A DNA stretch of 33,420 nucleotides from Niabella sp. Lineage in GTDB: Bacteria; Bacteroidota; Bacteroidia; Chitinophagales; Chitinophagaceae. The notes beneath the pieces are model-generated. The model saw nothing but the letters and a program-made list of their open reading frames with translations, did no database searches and was not told the DNA's origin. Both the position numbers and the translations under genes were made by a program. Shown piece by piece: positions 7,693-15,539 of the stretch. Location of the stretch: positions 1-33,420 of the forward strand of contig JAGIAQ010000041.1 in NCBI GenBank assembly GCA_017744795.1, written 5' to 3'. Every line of letters begins with the position of its first letter. The stretch's first letter is position 1.

Positions 7693-8520
7693 TTAGTTAT
7701 CCTGGATGGAGAAAGTGATCGGTTGTTTCCGGTAAGCTTTTACCTGCCGTCCGTTTTGAACTGCTGGCTTCCATTTACCCGATTTTTTAATTACCCGCAT
7801 GGCTTCTTCACCCATTCCAAAACCCGGGTCTTTTAATACTTTTACATCACTCACATTACCCGCAACATCCACTACAAATTGTACAACAACCTGGTAGTTA
7901 CCCGAAGCAGCACCGGCTTCAGTTGCTACATCCGCTCTCAGGTTTGTTTGCAGATACCTGGCCCAGTCACCGGGATATTGCGCATCCTGTTCTACTTTAG
8001 TAAAGATTTCAGGTTCTTTTTCCACTGGTTTGGCTTCCACGATACCTTTACCGCCGTCTACACCTGCAGGAGGAACCACTACACCCAGATCTTTTACACC
8101 TGCCTGGTTAATAGTACCAATCTTGGTATCTTTTAACTCTTCCTGAACGGGAGGGGGTTGTTTTACTTCCTCATCCTTTACAATTTTAGGAGGTGTAAAT
8201 GCCTTTGTTTCGATTTTGGGAGGTTCCACTTTTGGGGGTGGTGGGGGTGGTGGCGGAGGGGGTTCTTTTTTCTCCTCCGGCTGTTCTATCTTCTGGATGG
8301 TAACTTCTTCCATTTTGACCTTCTGCGGCTTATTAGCCTGGATCTTGCTCTGCAAGATCACTAAACCCGCTATTACCAGGGCAGCTACCACCGTTATAAC
8401 CAGCGCTTTTACGATACGTTTATTGTAGGTGCGGCGAAGCTCATAGGCCCCGTAATCCTTATTACGCCCCTCAAAAACAATATCCAGAAGATCTGATGAT
8501 AAAATTTTATTGGCTTCCAT
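7693..8520 (-). CDS. tonB: Energy transducer TonB
   Basis: 275 residues. Inner-membrane-anchored periplasmic protein that couples the ExbB/ExbD motor to outer-membrane receptors. The cytoplasmic start carries the Bacteroidota motif DIVFEGRNKDYGAYELR at 13-29. A single membrane helix follows at about 38-56. The periplasmic linker is proline- and lysine-rich, including ten consecutive prolines at 87-96. The C-terminal TonB domain covers about 180-275, with YPGDWARYLQ, the VVVQFVVDVAGNVSDVKVL strand pair and ITFSI at the end. It is last in the operon exbB-exbD-exbD-tonB, 53 bp after the second exbD, and is followed by a terminator. Length and domain order are normal for the family. Confidence 0.95.
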   Translation of the reverse strand: MEANKILSSDLLDIVFEGRNKDYGAYELRRTYNKRIVKALVITVVAALVIAGLVILQSKIQANKPQKVKMEEVTIQKIEQPEEKKEPPPPPPPPPPKVEPPKIETKAFTPPKIVKDEEVKQPPPVQEELKDTKIGTINQAGVKDLGVVVPPAGVDGGKGIVEAKPVEKEPEIFTKVEQDAQYPGDWARYLQTNLRADVATEAGAASGNYQVVVQFVVDVAGNVSDVKVLKDPGFGMGEEAMRVIKKSGKWKPAVQNGRQVKAYRKQPITFSIQDN

Positions 8521-8573
8521 TATTAAATTACTTTTTTATAAGATGCATAAATCTAAAAATTCCACAAGAATTT

Positions 8574-9209
8574 TTATTTGGCTGGAGTTGCAGGTGCCGC
8601 AGCGGGTGCTCCACCGATCGTTAAGCGAATGGCATCCAATTCACCAGGGAATGGTTTTACCAATGCATAACGGGCAACTTTGTTAATGGTCATTTCATCC
8701 AGCATATCCACCACATTTTTATATGTGGCGTCATCGGTTGGCTTAATAATTACGAAAAAGTCCTTTTGTTTACAATCATCAATAGATTTCCCTTTTGATC
8801 TGGCTTCCTGCTCGCAAGCGGGATCCTGCACATAATGAGAAACGACTTCTTTCTTTTTATTAATTATTTCATTGCGAATGCCTTTATAAGTGTCCGACTT
8901 GAAATTTGCCCCTGTAGGATCCATTTCTCCTTCATAATAGAAAACCTTGTTATCCTTTGCAAGCAAAACCGTCAATGAGCCCGATTGTTTGATCTTGGTT
9001 TCCTGATCTTTCTTATCCGAATCTTTAGGCATATTCAAATCCATCGTAGTAGGATTGCTCATTGTTGCCGTAAAAATAAAGAAAGTGATCAGCAGGAAGC
9101 CCAGATCCACCATTGGGGTCATATCCACCCGTGTGCTTTGCCTTTTGGCTTTCTTGACCCCGGGGCCTTTCTTATGTCCGTCATCGCCGCCAGTATCTAA
9201 ACTTGCCAT
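8574..9209 (-). CDS. exbD: Biopolymer transporter ExbD (second copy)
   Basis: 211 residues. Proton-channel subunit of the TonB motor. One membrane helix lies at about 31-49, within VDMTPMVDLGFLLITFFIF, where the Asp of MVDLGFLL is the conserved proton-carrying residue. A periplasmic domain follows with the inserted Cys-containing segment DPACEQEARSKGKSIDDC and the conserved core FFVIIKPTDDATYKNVVDML. The tail ends in low-complexity Ala/Pro. It is 33 bp downstream of the first exbD. Two different ExbD proteins in one operon are usual in Bacteroidota and may form a heteromeric peg inside the ExbB pentamer (inference). Confidence 0.92.
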   Translation of the reverse strand: MASLDTGGDDGHKKGPGVKKAKRQSTRVDMTPMVDLGFLLITFFIFTATMSNPTTMDLNMPKDSDKKDQETKIKQSGSLTVLLAKDNKVFYYEGEMDPTGANFKSDTYKGIRNEIINKKKEVVSHYVQDPACEQEARSKGKSIDDCKQKDFFVIIKPTDDATYKNVVDMLDEMTINKVARYALVKPFPGELDAIRLTIGGAPAAAPATPAK

Positions 9210-9242
9210 ATTCTTATTTTTTACAAATTAGGTGATTAAAAA

Positions 9243-9896
9243 TTATTTGCCCTTCAAACGATCCAGGTACAATTCGGATCCGGGAGGAGCATCTGTGGGC
9301 ATGGTTACCAGGTTGTATTTCTGCTCGTCGTTGCGTTTCATAGCATCGATCAGCGCATTGAAGGCAGGGTATTTGGAGGAATTATCCCCTTTTACCAGGT
9401 ATTTCAATGTTTCGCCGGCGAAAACATATTTGGCAGCGCCGATCCAGTTTACCAACTCATTCGTAGCAGAGTCCATTACCGGTATTCCATCCTGCTTCAC
9501 CTTAGCCTGATCTGCCGGAGGCAGCGCCAGGAAGCTCTTCAGCTTATTAAAAGGCATCCCCATCATCATTCCATCAGTATAATGGGAGAGATCTCCGTCC
9601 GAAAGGGTCACCCCGGCACGTTTGGCAGCCTCCTTAACAATGTCTTTCCCTTTTTGAAGGTCCGATTTAGACATAATGCTGAAGTACACCTTGTTGTCTT
9701 TATCAATGCTCATCATAACGGCATTGTTATCAGGCATGATCTGCGAAGCAACGGAGTTAGGAGTCTCAATGGGAACTGGCTCACTCGGTTTGAATTTTGT
9801 GGCCATGATAAAGAAGGACAGGATCAGGAACGCTACGTCCACAAAGGGCGTCATATCCGTCTCCGTCGACTTCTTTTGTATTTTTGCTTTTGCCAT
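9243..9896 (-). CDS. exbD: Biopolymer transporter ExbD (first copy)
   Basis: 217 residues. The membrane helix is at about 15-32, with DMTPFVDVAFLILSFFIMAT, where the Asp of FVDVAFL is the conserved channel residue. The periplasmic part is larger than the classic 140-residue ExbD and includes a Pro/Gly-poor helical insert around 85-150 before the conserved end (AFNALIDAMKRNDEQKYNLV). It sits 69 bp after exbB and 33 bp before the second exbD. It is clearly not a recent duplicate of the neighbouring ExbD, because similarity is limited to the membrane helix and the start of the periplasmic domain. Confidence 0.92.
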   Translation of the reverse strand: MAKAKIQKKSTETDMTPFVDVAFLILSFFIMATKFKPSEPVPIETPNSVASQIMPDNNAVMMSIDKDNKVYFSIMSKSDLQKGKDIVKEAAKRAGVTLSDGDLSHYTDGMMMGMPFNKLKSFLALPPADQAKVKQDGIPVMDSATNELVNWIGAAKYVFAGETLKYLVKGDNSSKYPAFNALIDAMKRNDEQKYNLVTMPTDAPPGSELYLDRLKGK

Positions 9897-9965
9897 TATT
9901 GACTATATTTTGATATAAGACTAAAAATCTGTTTTATTCCATAAAAATCCTGCGTCAAATTGTAC

Positions 9966-10820
9966 TTATTTGTACAAAGAAGCGAAAGATTGCGTCAGGG
10001 TGAAACCAGATTCGTCTATACCATATGTAATGCTGTCAATACGGGTAGTAAGCATGTTGTAGAAAATCAGGGCTAAAGCTGAAGTACCGATACCCAGGGC
10101 TGTATTATACAGAGCCTCAGAGATACCAACCGCCAGCTCAGCTGCATTACCACCACCGCTATCACCAAGGCCAGCAAATGAACGGATCATACCCATTACC
10201 GTACCTAACAACGCAATTAATGTACCTGTAGAAACGATCGTAGATAAGAACACTAAGTTTTTCTGTAACATGGGCAGTTCCAAAGCAGTAGCTTCTTCTA
10301 CTTCTTTTTGAATAGCTGCAATTTTTTGCTCTGTATCCAGACCTGATTCATTGATCATTTCTTTATAGCGGCGCAAACCAGCTTTCATTACATTACCTAC
10401 AGAACCTTTTTGTTTGTCGCACTCAGCAATAGCAGCGTCAACATTTTTGTTGGCCAGGTGATATTGTACTTTACGAACAAAATTGTTGATGTTACCTGTA
10501 CCTAATGCTTTGGCAATAGTCAGGAACCTTTCAATTGCAAATACGATAACCATTAACAGCATACCAATCAGTAAAGGAACGATGATCCCTCCTTCATAAA
10601 TACGGTGGAACGCGCCTTTGGGGCCTTTATGGTTGGGCCAAAAGCCACCTGCAGCATCCGGCTGTGCAAATCCACTATCGGCTCCAATTACGAAGCGCCA
10701 AATACAATACCCAGCAATAATACACAAAATGGGAGCCACCCACGAAATCAAATTGCTGCTTTTTTTAGGTTGAACAGAAGTAGTAGCCGTTACGGGCTTC
10801 GCTTGATTTGTCTCAGCCAT
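9966..10820 (-). CDS. exbB: MotA/TolQ/ExbB proton channel family protein
   Basis: 284 residues. Pentameric inner-membrane stator that, with ExbD, uses the proton gradient to energise TonB. An N-terminal extension carries a first helix (about 24-42, WVAPILCIIAGYCIWRFVI) and a second at about 78-97. The long cytoplasmic loop (100-185) includes KAGLRRYKEM and the helix before ELPMLQKNLVFLSTIV. Then come the two conserved channel helices, LLGTVMGMIRSF (the GTVxGMIxxF motif) and ISEALYNTALGIGTSALALI. It is first in the operon exbB-exbD-exbD-tonB, with a plausible promoter about 33-64 bp upstream of its ATG. Confidence 0.94.
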   Translation of the reverse strand: MAETNQAKPVTATTSVQPKKSSNLISWVAPILCIIAGYCIWRFVIGADSGFAQPDAAGGFWPNHKGPKGAFHRIYEGGIIVPLLIGMLLMVIVFAIERFLTIAKALGTGNINNFVRKVQYHLANKNVDAAIAECDKQKGSVGNVMKAGLRRYKEMINESGLDTEQKIAAIQKEVEEATALELPMLQKNLVFLSTIVSTGTLIALLGTVMGMIRSFAGLGDSGGGNAAELAVGISEALYNTALGIGTSALALIFYNMLTTRIDSITYGIDESGFTLTQSFASLYK

Positions 10821-10852
10821 GATCTTAGTTTTTTAGTTTTTTAAATATTGAA

Positions 10853-10884
10853 CAAGTTTACTTTGAGTGTACAATTCTAACAAA
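10853..10884 (-). promoter_or_regulatory. Putative promoter of the exbB-exbD-exbD-tonB operon
   Basis: On the minus strand TTTG (10884-10881) is followed after 20 bp by TAAACTTG (10860-10853), which is one mismatch from the TAnnTTTG -7 consensus. The leader to the exbB ATG at 10820 is about 26 nt and is A/T-only (repeated AAAAAACTA). The rest of the 220-bp gap back to 11041 is very AT-rich with no recognisable gene. Confidence 0.4.
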
Positions 10885-11040
10885 AAAAACGAAACAACAA
10901 AGTTTTTCGTCATTATTTTTTTTTGATTGTTTGAAGATAATTGTTTTTTAGTAAATCATTAAGATATTTCCTAAAAAACGTATATAAATCTATTTAGCAA
11001 GCACTATCGTTTTATAATTTTCAACGGAACAATACATTTA

Positions 11041-12321
11041 TTATTCATATCTCAATGCATCAATTGGATTCAAACGGCCTGCTTTCAACGCCGGGTAAAT
11101 GCCCGCAGCCAGCCCTACAATTGTACAAATAACAATTCCATACAACACCCAATCCCATGGCACAACAAACCCGGTATTTAAAACCAGTGAAAACATATTG
11201 CCAACAATAACCCCCAGGATGATCCCGAGCAACGCTCCTAAGATACTAATAATGATGGCTTCCAGTAAAAATTGTATTTTAACCGACTGCTTTTTTCCGC
11301 CCAGTGCCTTTACCAGCCCTACTTCTTTGGTTCGCTCAGAAACCGCTACCAGCATAATATTCATGAGCCCTATGGCAGCACCTAATAAGGTGATAATGCC
11401 AATGACAATGGCGGCCCAGCGGATGTACCGCAGTACGTTCATGGCTGTTTGCACCGCACTATCCGCCCGGTCCAGCGCAAAGTTGCTGGCCTCAGTAATA
11501 TTAATTTTTCTTACGGAACGGAACAGGCTTTCAGCCTCGCCCATCGCGGCATCCAGCTGTTTAATATCATTTACTTTTACTGCCAGTATATAGGAGGCAT
11601 TGGCATTGCCAAAATTCCTGTTCCAGTTTTCATACCCTATGATGGCCATATTATCGCGACTAAACCCAAAGGTAGATCCCTTGCCTTCCAGGATGCCCAG
11701 CACTTTGTAAGGAATATTATTGATGCGGATGGTGGTGTTCACCCCCTTTTCCAACGCATCGCCAAAAAATAATTTTGCTACATCCATGCCCAGCAGGCAG
11801 GTGTTTTGGCCACCGGTAATTTCACCCGAAGTAAAATTCCGGCCCCAGGCCAGTTTAAAGGAATTCAGATACAGGTATTTTTCATCGCCCACCAGCAGCG
11901 ACACATTAGGATTGGTTTTCTTCTGGGCAAAAGAAAAGACATTGCTGCGCCCCCCAAACATAGACAGGCCAACAACCGCACCCGGAAAATGATAATGGCT
12001 GATAAAATACTGTGCCTCTTCTTTGGTAATGGGCTTATTTAAATTGGATTGCTTTTCCTTCTTCCCTTTTTTTGATACGGTTAGCCCATCCGCCCGGGTA
12101 GAGCCAAAATTGCTGTTGCGTTCTTTGAACCGAATCGTGAATCCGTTGGCGCCCATTGAGGAAAAGCTTTCGGCAAACTTTTGATTCATTGCTTTAATGG
12201 CGGTTATGATCCCCACCAGGGCCATAATGCCAAAGGCAATGATGGTTACAGTAAGCCCTGTCCGCAACTTGTTACTTTTGATCGTACGGAATGCAAGTAA
12301 AACAATGTCGTTGAATTTCAC
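11041..12321 (-). CDS. MacB/FtsX-type ABC transporter permease
   Basis: 426 residues. Topology is one N-terminal helix (about 21-43), a large periplasmic MacB_PCD domain (about 45-290), then three C-terminal helices (about 300-325, 350-378 and 390-412) within the FtsX domain. Motifs include the start IVLLAFRTIKSNKLRTGLTV, SERTKEVGLVKALG in the cytoplasmic loop between the first two FtsX helices, and the end AGRLNPIDALRYE typical of MacB-like permeases. Such proteins usually pair with a LolD/MacA-type ATPase and work as mechanotransmitters moving lipoproteins or small molecules. No partner ATPase is adjacent; exbB follows 220 bp downstream and the nuo terminator lies upstream. It may be monocistronic with the ATPase encoded elsewhere. 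Confidence 0.9.
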   Translation of the reverse strand: MKFNDIVLLAFRTIKSNKLRTGLTVTIIAFGIMALVGIITAIKAMNQKFAESFSSMGANGFTIRFKERNSNFGSTRADGLTVSKKGKKEKQSNLNKPITKEEAQYFISHYHFPGAVVGLSMFGGRSNVFSFAQKKTNPNVSLLVGDEKYLYLNSFKLAWGRNFTSGEITGGQNTCLLGMDVAKLFFGDALEKGVNTTIRINNIPYKVLGILEGKGSTFGFSRDNMAIIGYENWNRNFGNANASYILAVKVNDIKQLDAAMGEAESLFRSVRKINITEASNFALDRADSAVQTAMNVLRYIRWAAIVIGIITLLGAAIGLMNIMLVAVSERTKEVGLVKALGGKKQSVKIQFLLEAIIISILGALLGIILGVIVGNMFSLVLNTGFVVPWDWVLYGIVICTIVGLAAGIYPALKAGRLNPIDALRYE

Positions 12322-12443
12322 AAGGCTAAGTTAACGGATTCTGGTTACTAGTTTCCGGATACTGGCTACTTGTTACTAGATGCTAAAGTTGTTTAGACTT
12401 TCAGAGTCTTTTGTATTTCCCGCAGATAACGCCGATTTTTTTG

Positions 12444-12472
12444 CGCAGATTTTCGCAGAAAATCAATCTGCG
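12444..12472. repeat. Palindromic intergenic unit CGCAGATT..AATCTGCG
   Basis: Perfect 8-bp arms CGCAGATT (12444-12451) and AATCTGCG (12465-12472), with an alternative internal hairpin GATTTTC-GCA-GAAAATC. Flanking words (CGCAGATAACG, GCGGATATCAGCG, TCAGATCTGC) repeat the same theme, so this looks like one copy of a dispersed palindromic sequence between nuoN and the permease gene. No gene is seen in 12322-12603. Confidence 0.5.
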
Positions 12473-12504
12473 GATATCAGCGTGTATCAGATCTGCTTAA
12501 AATC

Positions 12505-12533
12505 CCCGCCCGACTAAACGTTGTTCGGGCGGG
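12505..12533 (-). terminator. Terminator of the nuo operon
   Basis: Nine-bp GC-rich arms CCCGCCCGA (12505-12513) and TCGGGCGGG (12525-12533) around an 11-nt loop, about 70 bp beyond the nuoN stop. On the minus strand the hairpin is followed by ATTTTAAG, a weak U-rich tail. Confidence 0.55.
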
Positions 12534-12603
12534 AGCGGGAAAGCCAGATGCAATATTGTTTCTATAAAAAGTTTAAACAACTCCGCTATCAAGAATCGAG
12601 CAT

Positions 12604-13977
12604 CTAAAAATAAAGCCAGTTAAAAATTATGTTGGGGAATACGCCCACAAAGACGATTAGAATACATATGGCGACCAATACATATTTTTCGCCTGCGGCT
12701 ATTTGTGTAAAGTTGTTGGGGCCTTCTTTAAAATACATCGCCTGGATCAGCCGGAAATAATAATAAGCGCTGACAGCAGCCATTATTACGCCGAAGATCA
12801 CGAGCCATAAATAGCCCCCGGTTTCTATCAACGCCTTCAGCATATAGAACTTGGCTAAAAAGCCCGCGGACAGCGGAATACCGGCCAGTGAGAGCATGCA
12901 GATCGTAACACATAATGCTACCAGCGGCTGATGTTTCGCCAGCCCATTAAATCCTTCAAAAGAATAATCGGTCATTTTGCTGATGACCCCAAAGACACCA
13001 ATAGTTGCCAGGCAGTAGGCCAATGAATAGATAATCAATCCTTCGTAGGAAGTAGCGTTCATTGCTACCAGGGCAAACAACATAAATCCTGCCTGGGAAA
13101 TACTGGAATAGGCCAGCATCCGTTTTACACTTTGCTGAAAAACGGCGGTAATATTTCCAATGAATAAAGTAAGCGCCGCCATTACCGCCATCCACACCTT
13201 CCACTGGATGGTTACCTTGTCGAAGGCGGTATTGAACAAATGGATAAACCCTATAAAAATGCCCACTTTTACAATAGTGGCCATAAAAGAGGTAAATACA
13301 TTGGGGGCGCCATCATATACGTCCGGCGTCCAGAAATGAAACGGCGCAATAGATACTTTAAAGCACATCGAAAACAGCAGCATAAATAAACCGGCCGTGA
13401 TCAGGTGTGATTTTTCCAGTGCGACAAGGTTCATTTTATCAATGTCAAACGTGCCGGTAGCTCCGTAGATCAGGGTGATCCCCATTAGCATAATGCCCGT
13501 TGAAAAAGAGCCCATTAAAAAATACTTGAGCGCTGCCTCATTGCTTTTCAGGTCTTTTTTTGCTGCGCCTGTTAAAATGTATAAGGGAATGGAAATGATC
13601 TCGATACCGATAAAAAGCATCAGCAGGTTGGTAAACGACGTCACCAGGAAGATGCCGGTGAGGATAAAAAAGATCAACGCAAAATATTCTGCATAATGCC
13701 CGCCAACTTTCTGCATGTCCTTAGACGATATCAGAAAGAAGATCAGCGTAGCAAAAATGGCGATCGAGTTAAAGAACAGGGAATAGTAACCAAAGTTCAA
13801 AAAACCGGATGTGTTTATTGAAAAGAAATGGATCCCTTTTGATTCCAGCACATTGGCGATAAGCAATAACAGCGTTCCCGCAATGGCGGTTATCCGCACC
13901 GGTTCTTTTGTCTGAAACAAAAAGCTGGCGAACAGCATCACAACACCTAATAAACCTGATAAAATAACTGCGTTCAT
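12604..13977 (-). CDS. nuoN: NADH-quinone oxidoreductase subunit N
   Basis: 457 residues, about 14 membrane helices. Antiporter-like proton-pumping subunit in the membrane arm of complex I. Family marks include the helix SFTNLLMLFIGIEIISIPLYIL with its conserved Glu, the Lys-containing segments around FKVSIAPFHFWTPDVYDGAP (the conserved HFWxPDVYxGAP region), and VKRMLAYSSISQAGFMLFAL. It is the last gene of the nuo operon, 10 bp after nuoM, and is followed by a palindromic region with the operon terminator. Length matches the family. Confidence 0.96.
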   Translation of the reverse strand: MNAVILSGLLGVVMLFASFLFQTKEPVRITAIAGTLLLLIANVLESKGIHFFSINTSGFLNFGYYSLFFNSIAIFATLIFFLISSKDMQKVGGHYAEYFALIFFILTGIFLVTSFTNLLMLFIGIEIISIPLYILTGAAKKDLKSNEAALKYFLMGSFSTGIMLMGITLIYGATGTFDIDKMNLVALEKSHLITAGLFMLLFSMCFKVSIAPFHFWTPDVYDGAPNVFTSFMATIVKVGIFIGFIHLFNTAFDKVTIQWKVWMAVMAALTLFIGNITAVFQQSVKRMLAYSSISQAGFMLFALVAMNATSYEGLIIYSLAYCLATIGVFGVISKMTDYSFEGFNGLAKHQPLVALCVTICMLSLAGIPLSAGFLAKFYMLKALIETGGYLWLVIFGVIMAAVSAYYYFRLIQAMYFKEGPNNFTQIAAGEKYVLVAICILIVFVGVFPNIIFNWLYF

Positions 13978-13987
13978 ATTGTTTCTC

Positions 13988-15466
13988 TTAATGCTTCTTT
14001 AATAAGTAAAGCACATCTGAATGTTTTAAAATGGATTGACTGATCTCCTCTACAGAATTCAATAAGGGTTGCGGATAGATGCCGATAACCAGTATCGTTA
14101 CAATAATGATCGTCAATATAGCTTTCTCATGAAAGGCAATGTCCGTTCCTTTTTCCGTAAGTGCGTTAGTTGTACCAAAGAATACCCTGCGGCCCATTTT
14201 CAGCGTATAAACCGCGCCCAGAATGACTCCCAGCCCTGCTGTTGCCATTAAAGGAATGCCATATTGGGTAACCTTTGATCCCAATATACCATTGAACATC
14301 ATGAATTCTCCGATAAAGGCATTGGTAAGCGGCAATGCAATATTTGCAAAGGCGATGATAATAAAGAAGAACGTGAGTGCCGGCGCTTTTTGGGCAATCC
14401 CGCCAAGGGCAGATATTTTGGTAGTACCAAATTTACGCTCGATGATCTCGACCACAATCCACATTCCGAGAATATTGATCCCGTGCGAGAACATCTGGAT
14501 CAGCACGCCTTCTATGCTGCTTTTATCTTCTGCAAATACTGCCACGCACATGAGGCCGATATGCGCAATTGAGGAGTAGGCCACCAGGCGTTTCATATCA
14601 TCCTGCTGCATTGCGATCAGCGAAGCATAAACAATTCCGATCACAGCCATAGTAGAAACGGTATCGCCCCAGCTGTAAGATGCAACCGGCAATACGGGCA
14701 GCAACCAACGTAATAAACCCATCACCCCCATCTTAACCATTAATGCGCTCAACACCATTGTGCCGGCTGTGGGCGCCTGCTGGTACGTGTCTGGCTGCCA
14801 GGTATGAAAAGGGAATATCGGCATTTTAACGGCAAAGGCCACAAAAAACAGCCAGAACAACCATGCCTGTTCTTTTGGTGAAAGTGTGGCGGTATAAAAA
14901 GCCGTAATATCAAAAGAATTGCCGGCAGTTTTTGAGTATACATATAATATGCCGATCAGCATCAGCAACGATCCCAGGAACGTGTAAACAAAGAATTTAA
15001 AGGTAACCGCGATCCGTTTTTCGCCACCCCACTGGGAACAGATAAAATAAATGGGGATCAGCGCCAGCTCCCAAAAGAAGTAGAATAACAGTGCATCCAT
15101 TGCCAGGAAAACGCCCATCATCCCTGCCTGTGTCAGCAGCATTAAACCAAAAAAGTTGTTTGCCTTTTTATAAGCGGTAGTCCAGGTTGCCAGGAAGATG
15201 ATCGGGTAAGAGAACGCCGTCAGCATACAAAGCAGGATGCCCATGCCATCGCCTTTCAGCGAAAAGCTGCTGTTGAGCAGGCCCATCCATTGGGCCTTAA
15301 ACGTCCAGCAGGCGGGAGCGTTGTAAACGGCAACTCCCAAAATGGCAATTATAAAGGTTATTATAGCTGCCAGCAGCGACCAGGTTCTTACCTGCTCCTC
15401 CTTCTTTAATAAAAAAGTTGCCAACCCGCTTAGTAAAGGCACCAATATCAACAACAATGCGATCAT
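13988..15466 (-). CDS. nuoM: NADH-quinone oxidoreductase subunit M
   Basis: 492 residues, about 14 membrane helices. Proton-pumping, Mrp-antiporter-like subunit. Conserved features are the Glu in LLFYFFWELALIPIYFIC, the half-channel segment FAVKMPIFPFHTWQPDTYQQ, the pattern VLSALMVKMGVMGLLRW with its Lys, and DMKRLVAYSSIAHIGLM. It lies between nuoL (73 bp upstream) and nuoN (10 bp downstream). The gap to nuoL contains the repeated word CAGTATTCAG. The family and the gene order L-M-N are unambiguous. Confidence 0.96.
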   Translation of the reverse strand: MIALLLILVPLLSGLATFLLKKEEQVRTWSLLAAIITFIIAILGVAVYNAPACWTFKAQWMGLLNSSFSLKGDGMGILLCMLTAFSYPIIFLATWTTAYKKANNFFGLMLLTQAGMMGVFLAMDALLFYFFWELALIPIYFICSQWGGEKRIAVTFKFFVYTFLGSLLMLIGILYVYSKTAGNSFDITAFYTATLSPKEQAWLFWLFFVAFAVKMPIFPFHTWQPDTYQQAPTAGTMVLSALMVKMGVMGLLRWLLPVLPVASYSWGDTVSTMAVIGIVYASLIAMQQDDMKRLVAYSSIAHIGLMCVAVFAEDKSSIEGVLIQMFSHGINILGMWIVVEIIERKFGTTKISALGGIAQKAPALTFFFIIIAFANIALPLTNAFIGEFMMFNGILGSKVTQYGIPLMATAGLGVILGAVYTLKMGRRVFFGTTNALTEKGTDIAFHEKAILTIIIVTILVIGIYPQPLLNSVEEISQSILKHSDVLYLLKKH

Positions 15467-15539
15467 ATATCAGTATTCAGATTTTCAGTATTCAGTTATC
15501 AGACTTCAGTATTCAGTTATCGGATTTTTAACTGTTGTA
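15467..15539. repeat. Short-word repeats in the nuoL-nuoM gap
   Basis: CAGTATTCAG occurs three times (15471-15480, 15486-15495, 15507-15516), the last two followed by TTATC. No coding potential. Similar words (TTATCAGT) fill the nuoJ-nuoK gap. Confidence 0.7.
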
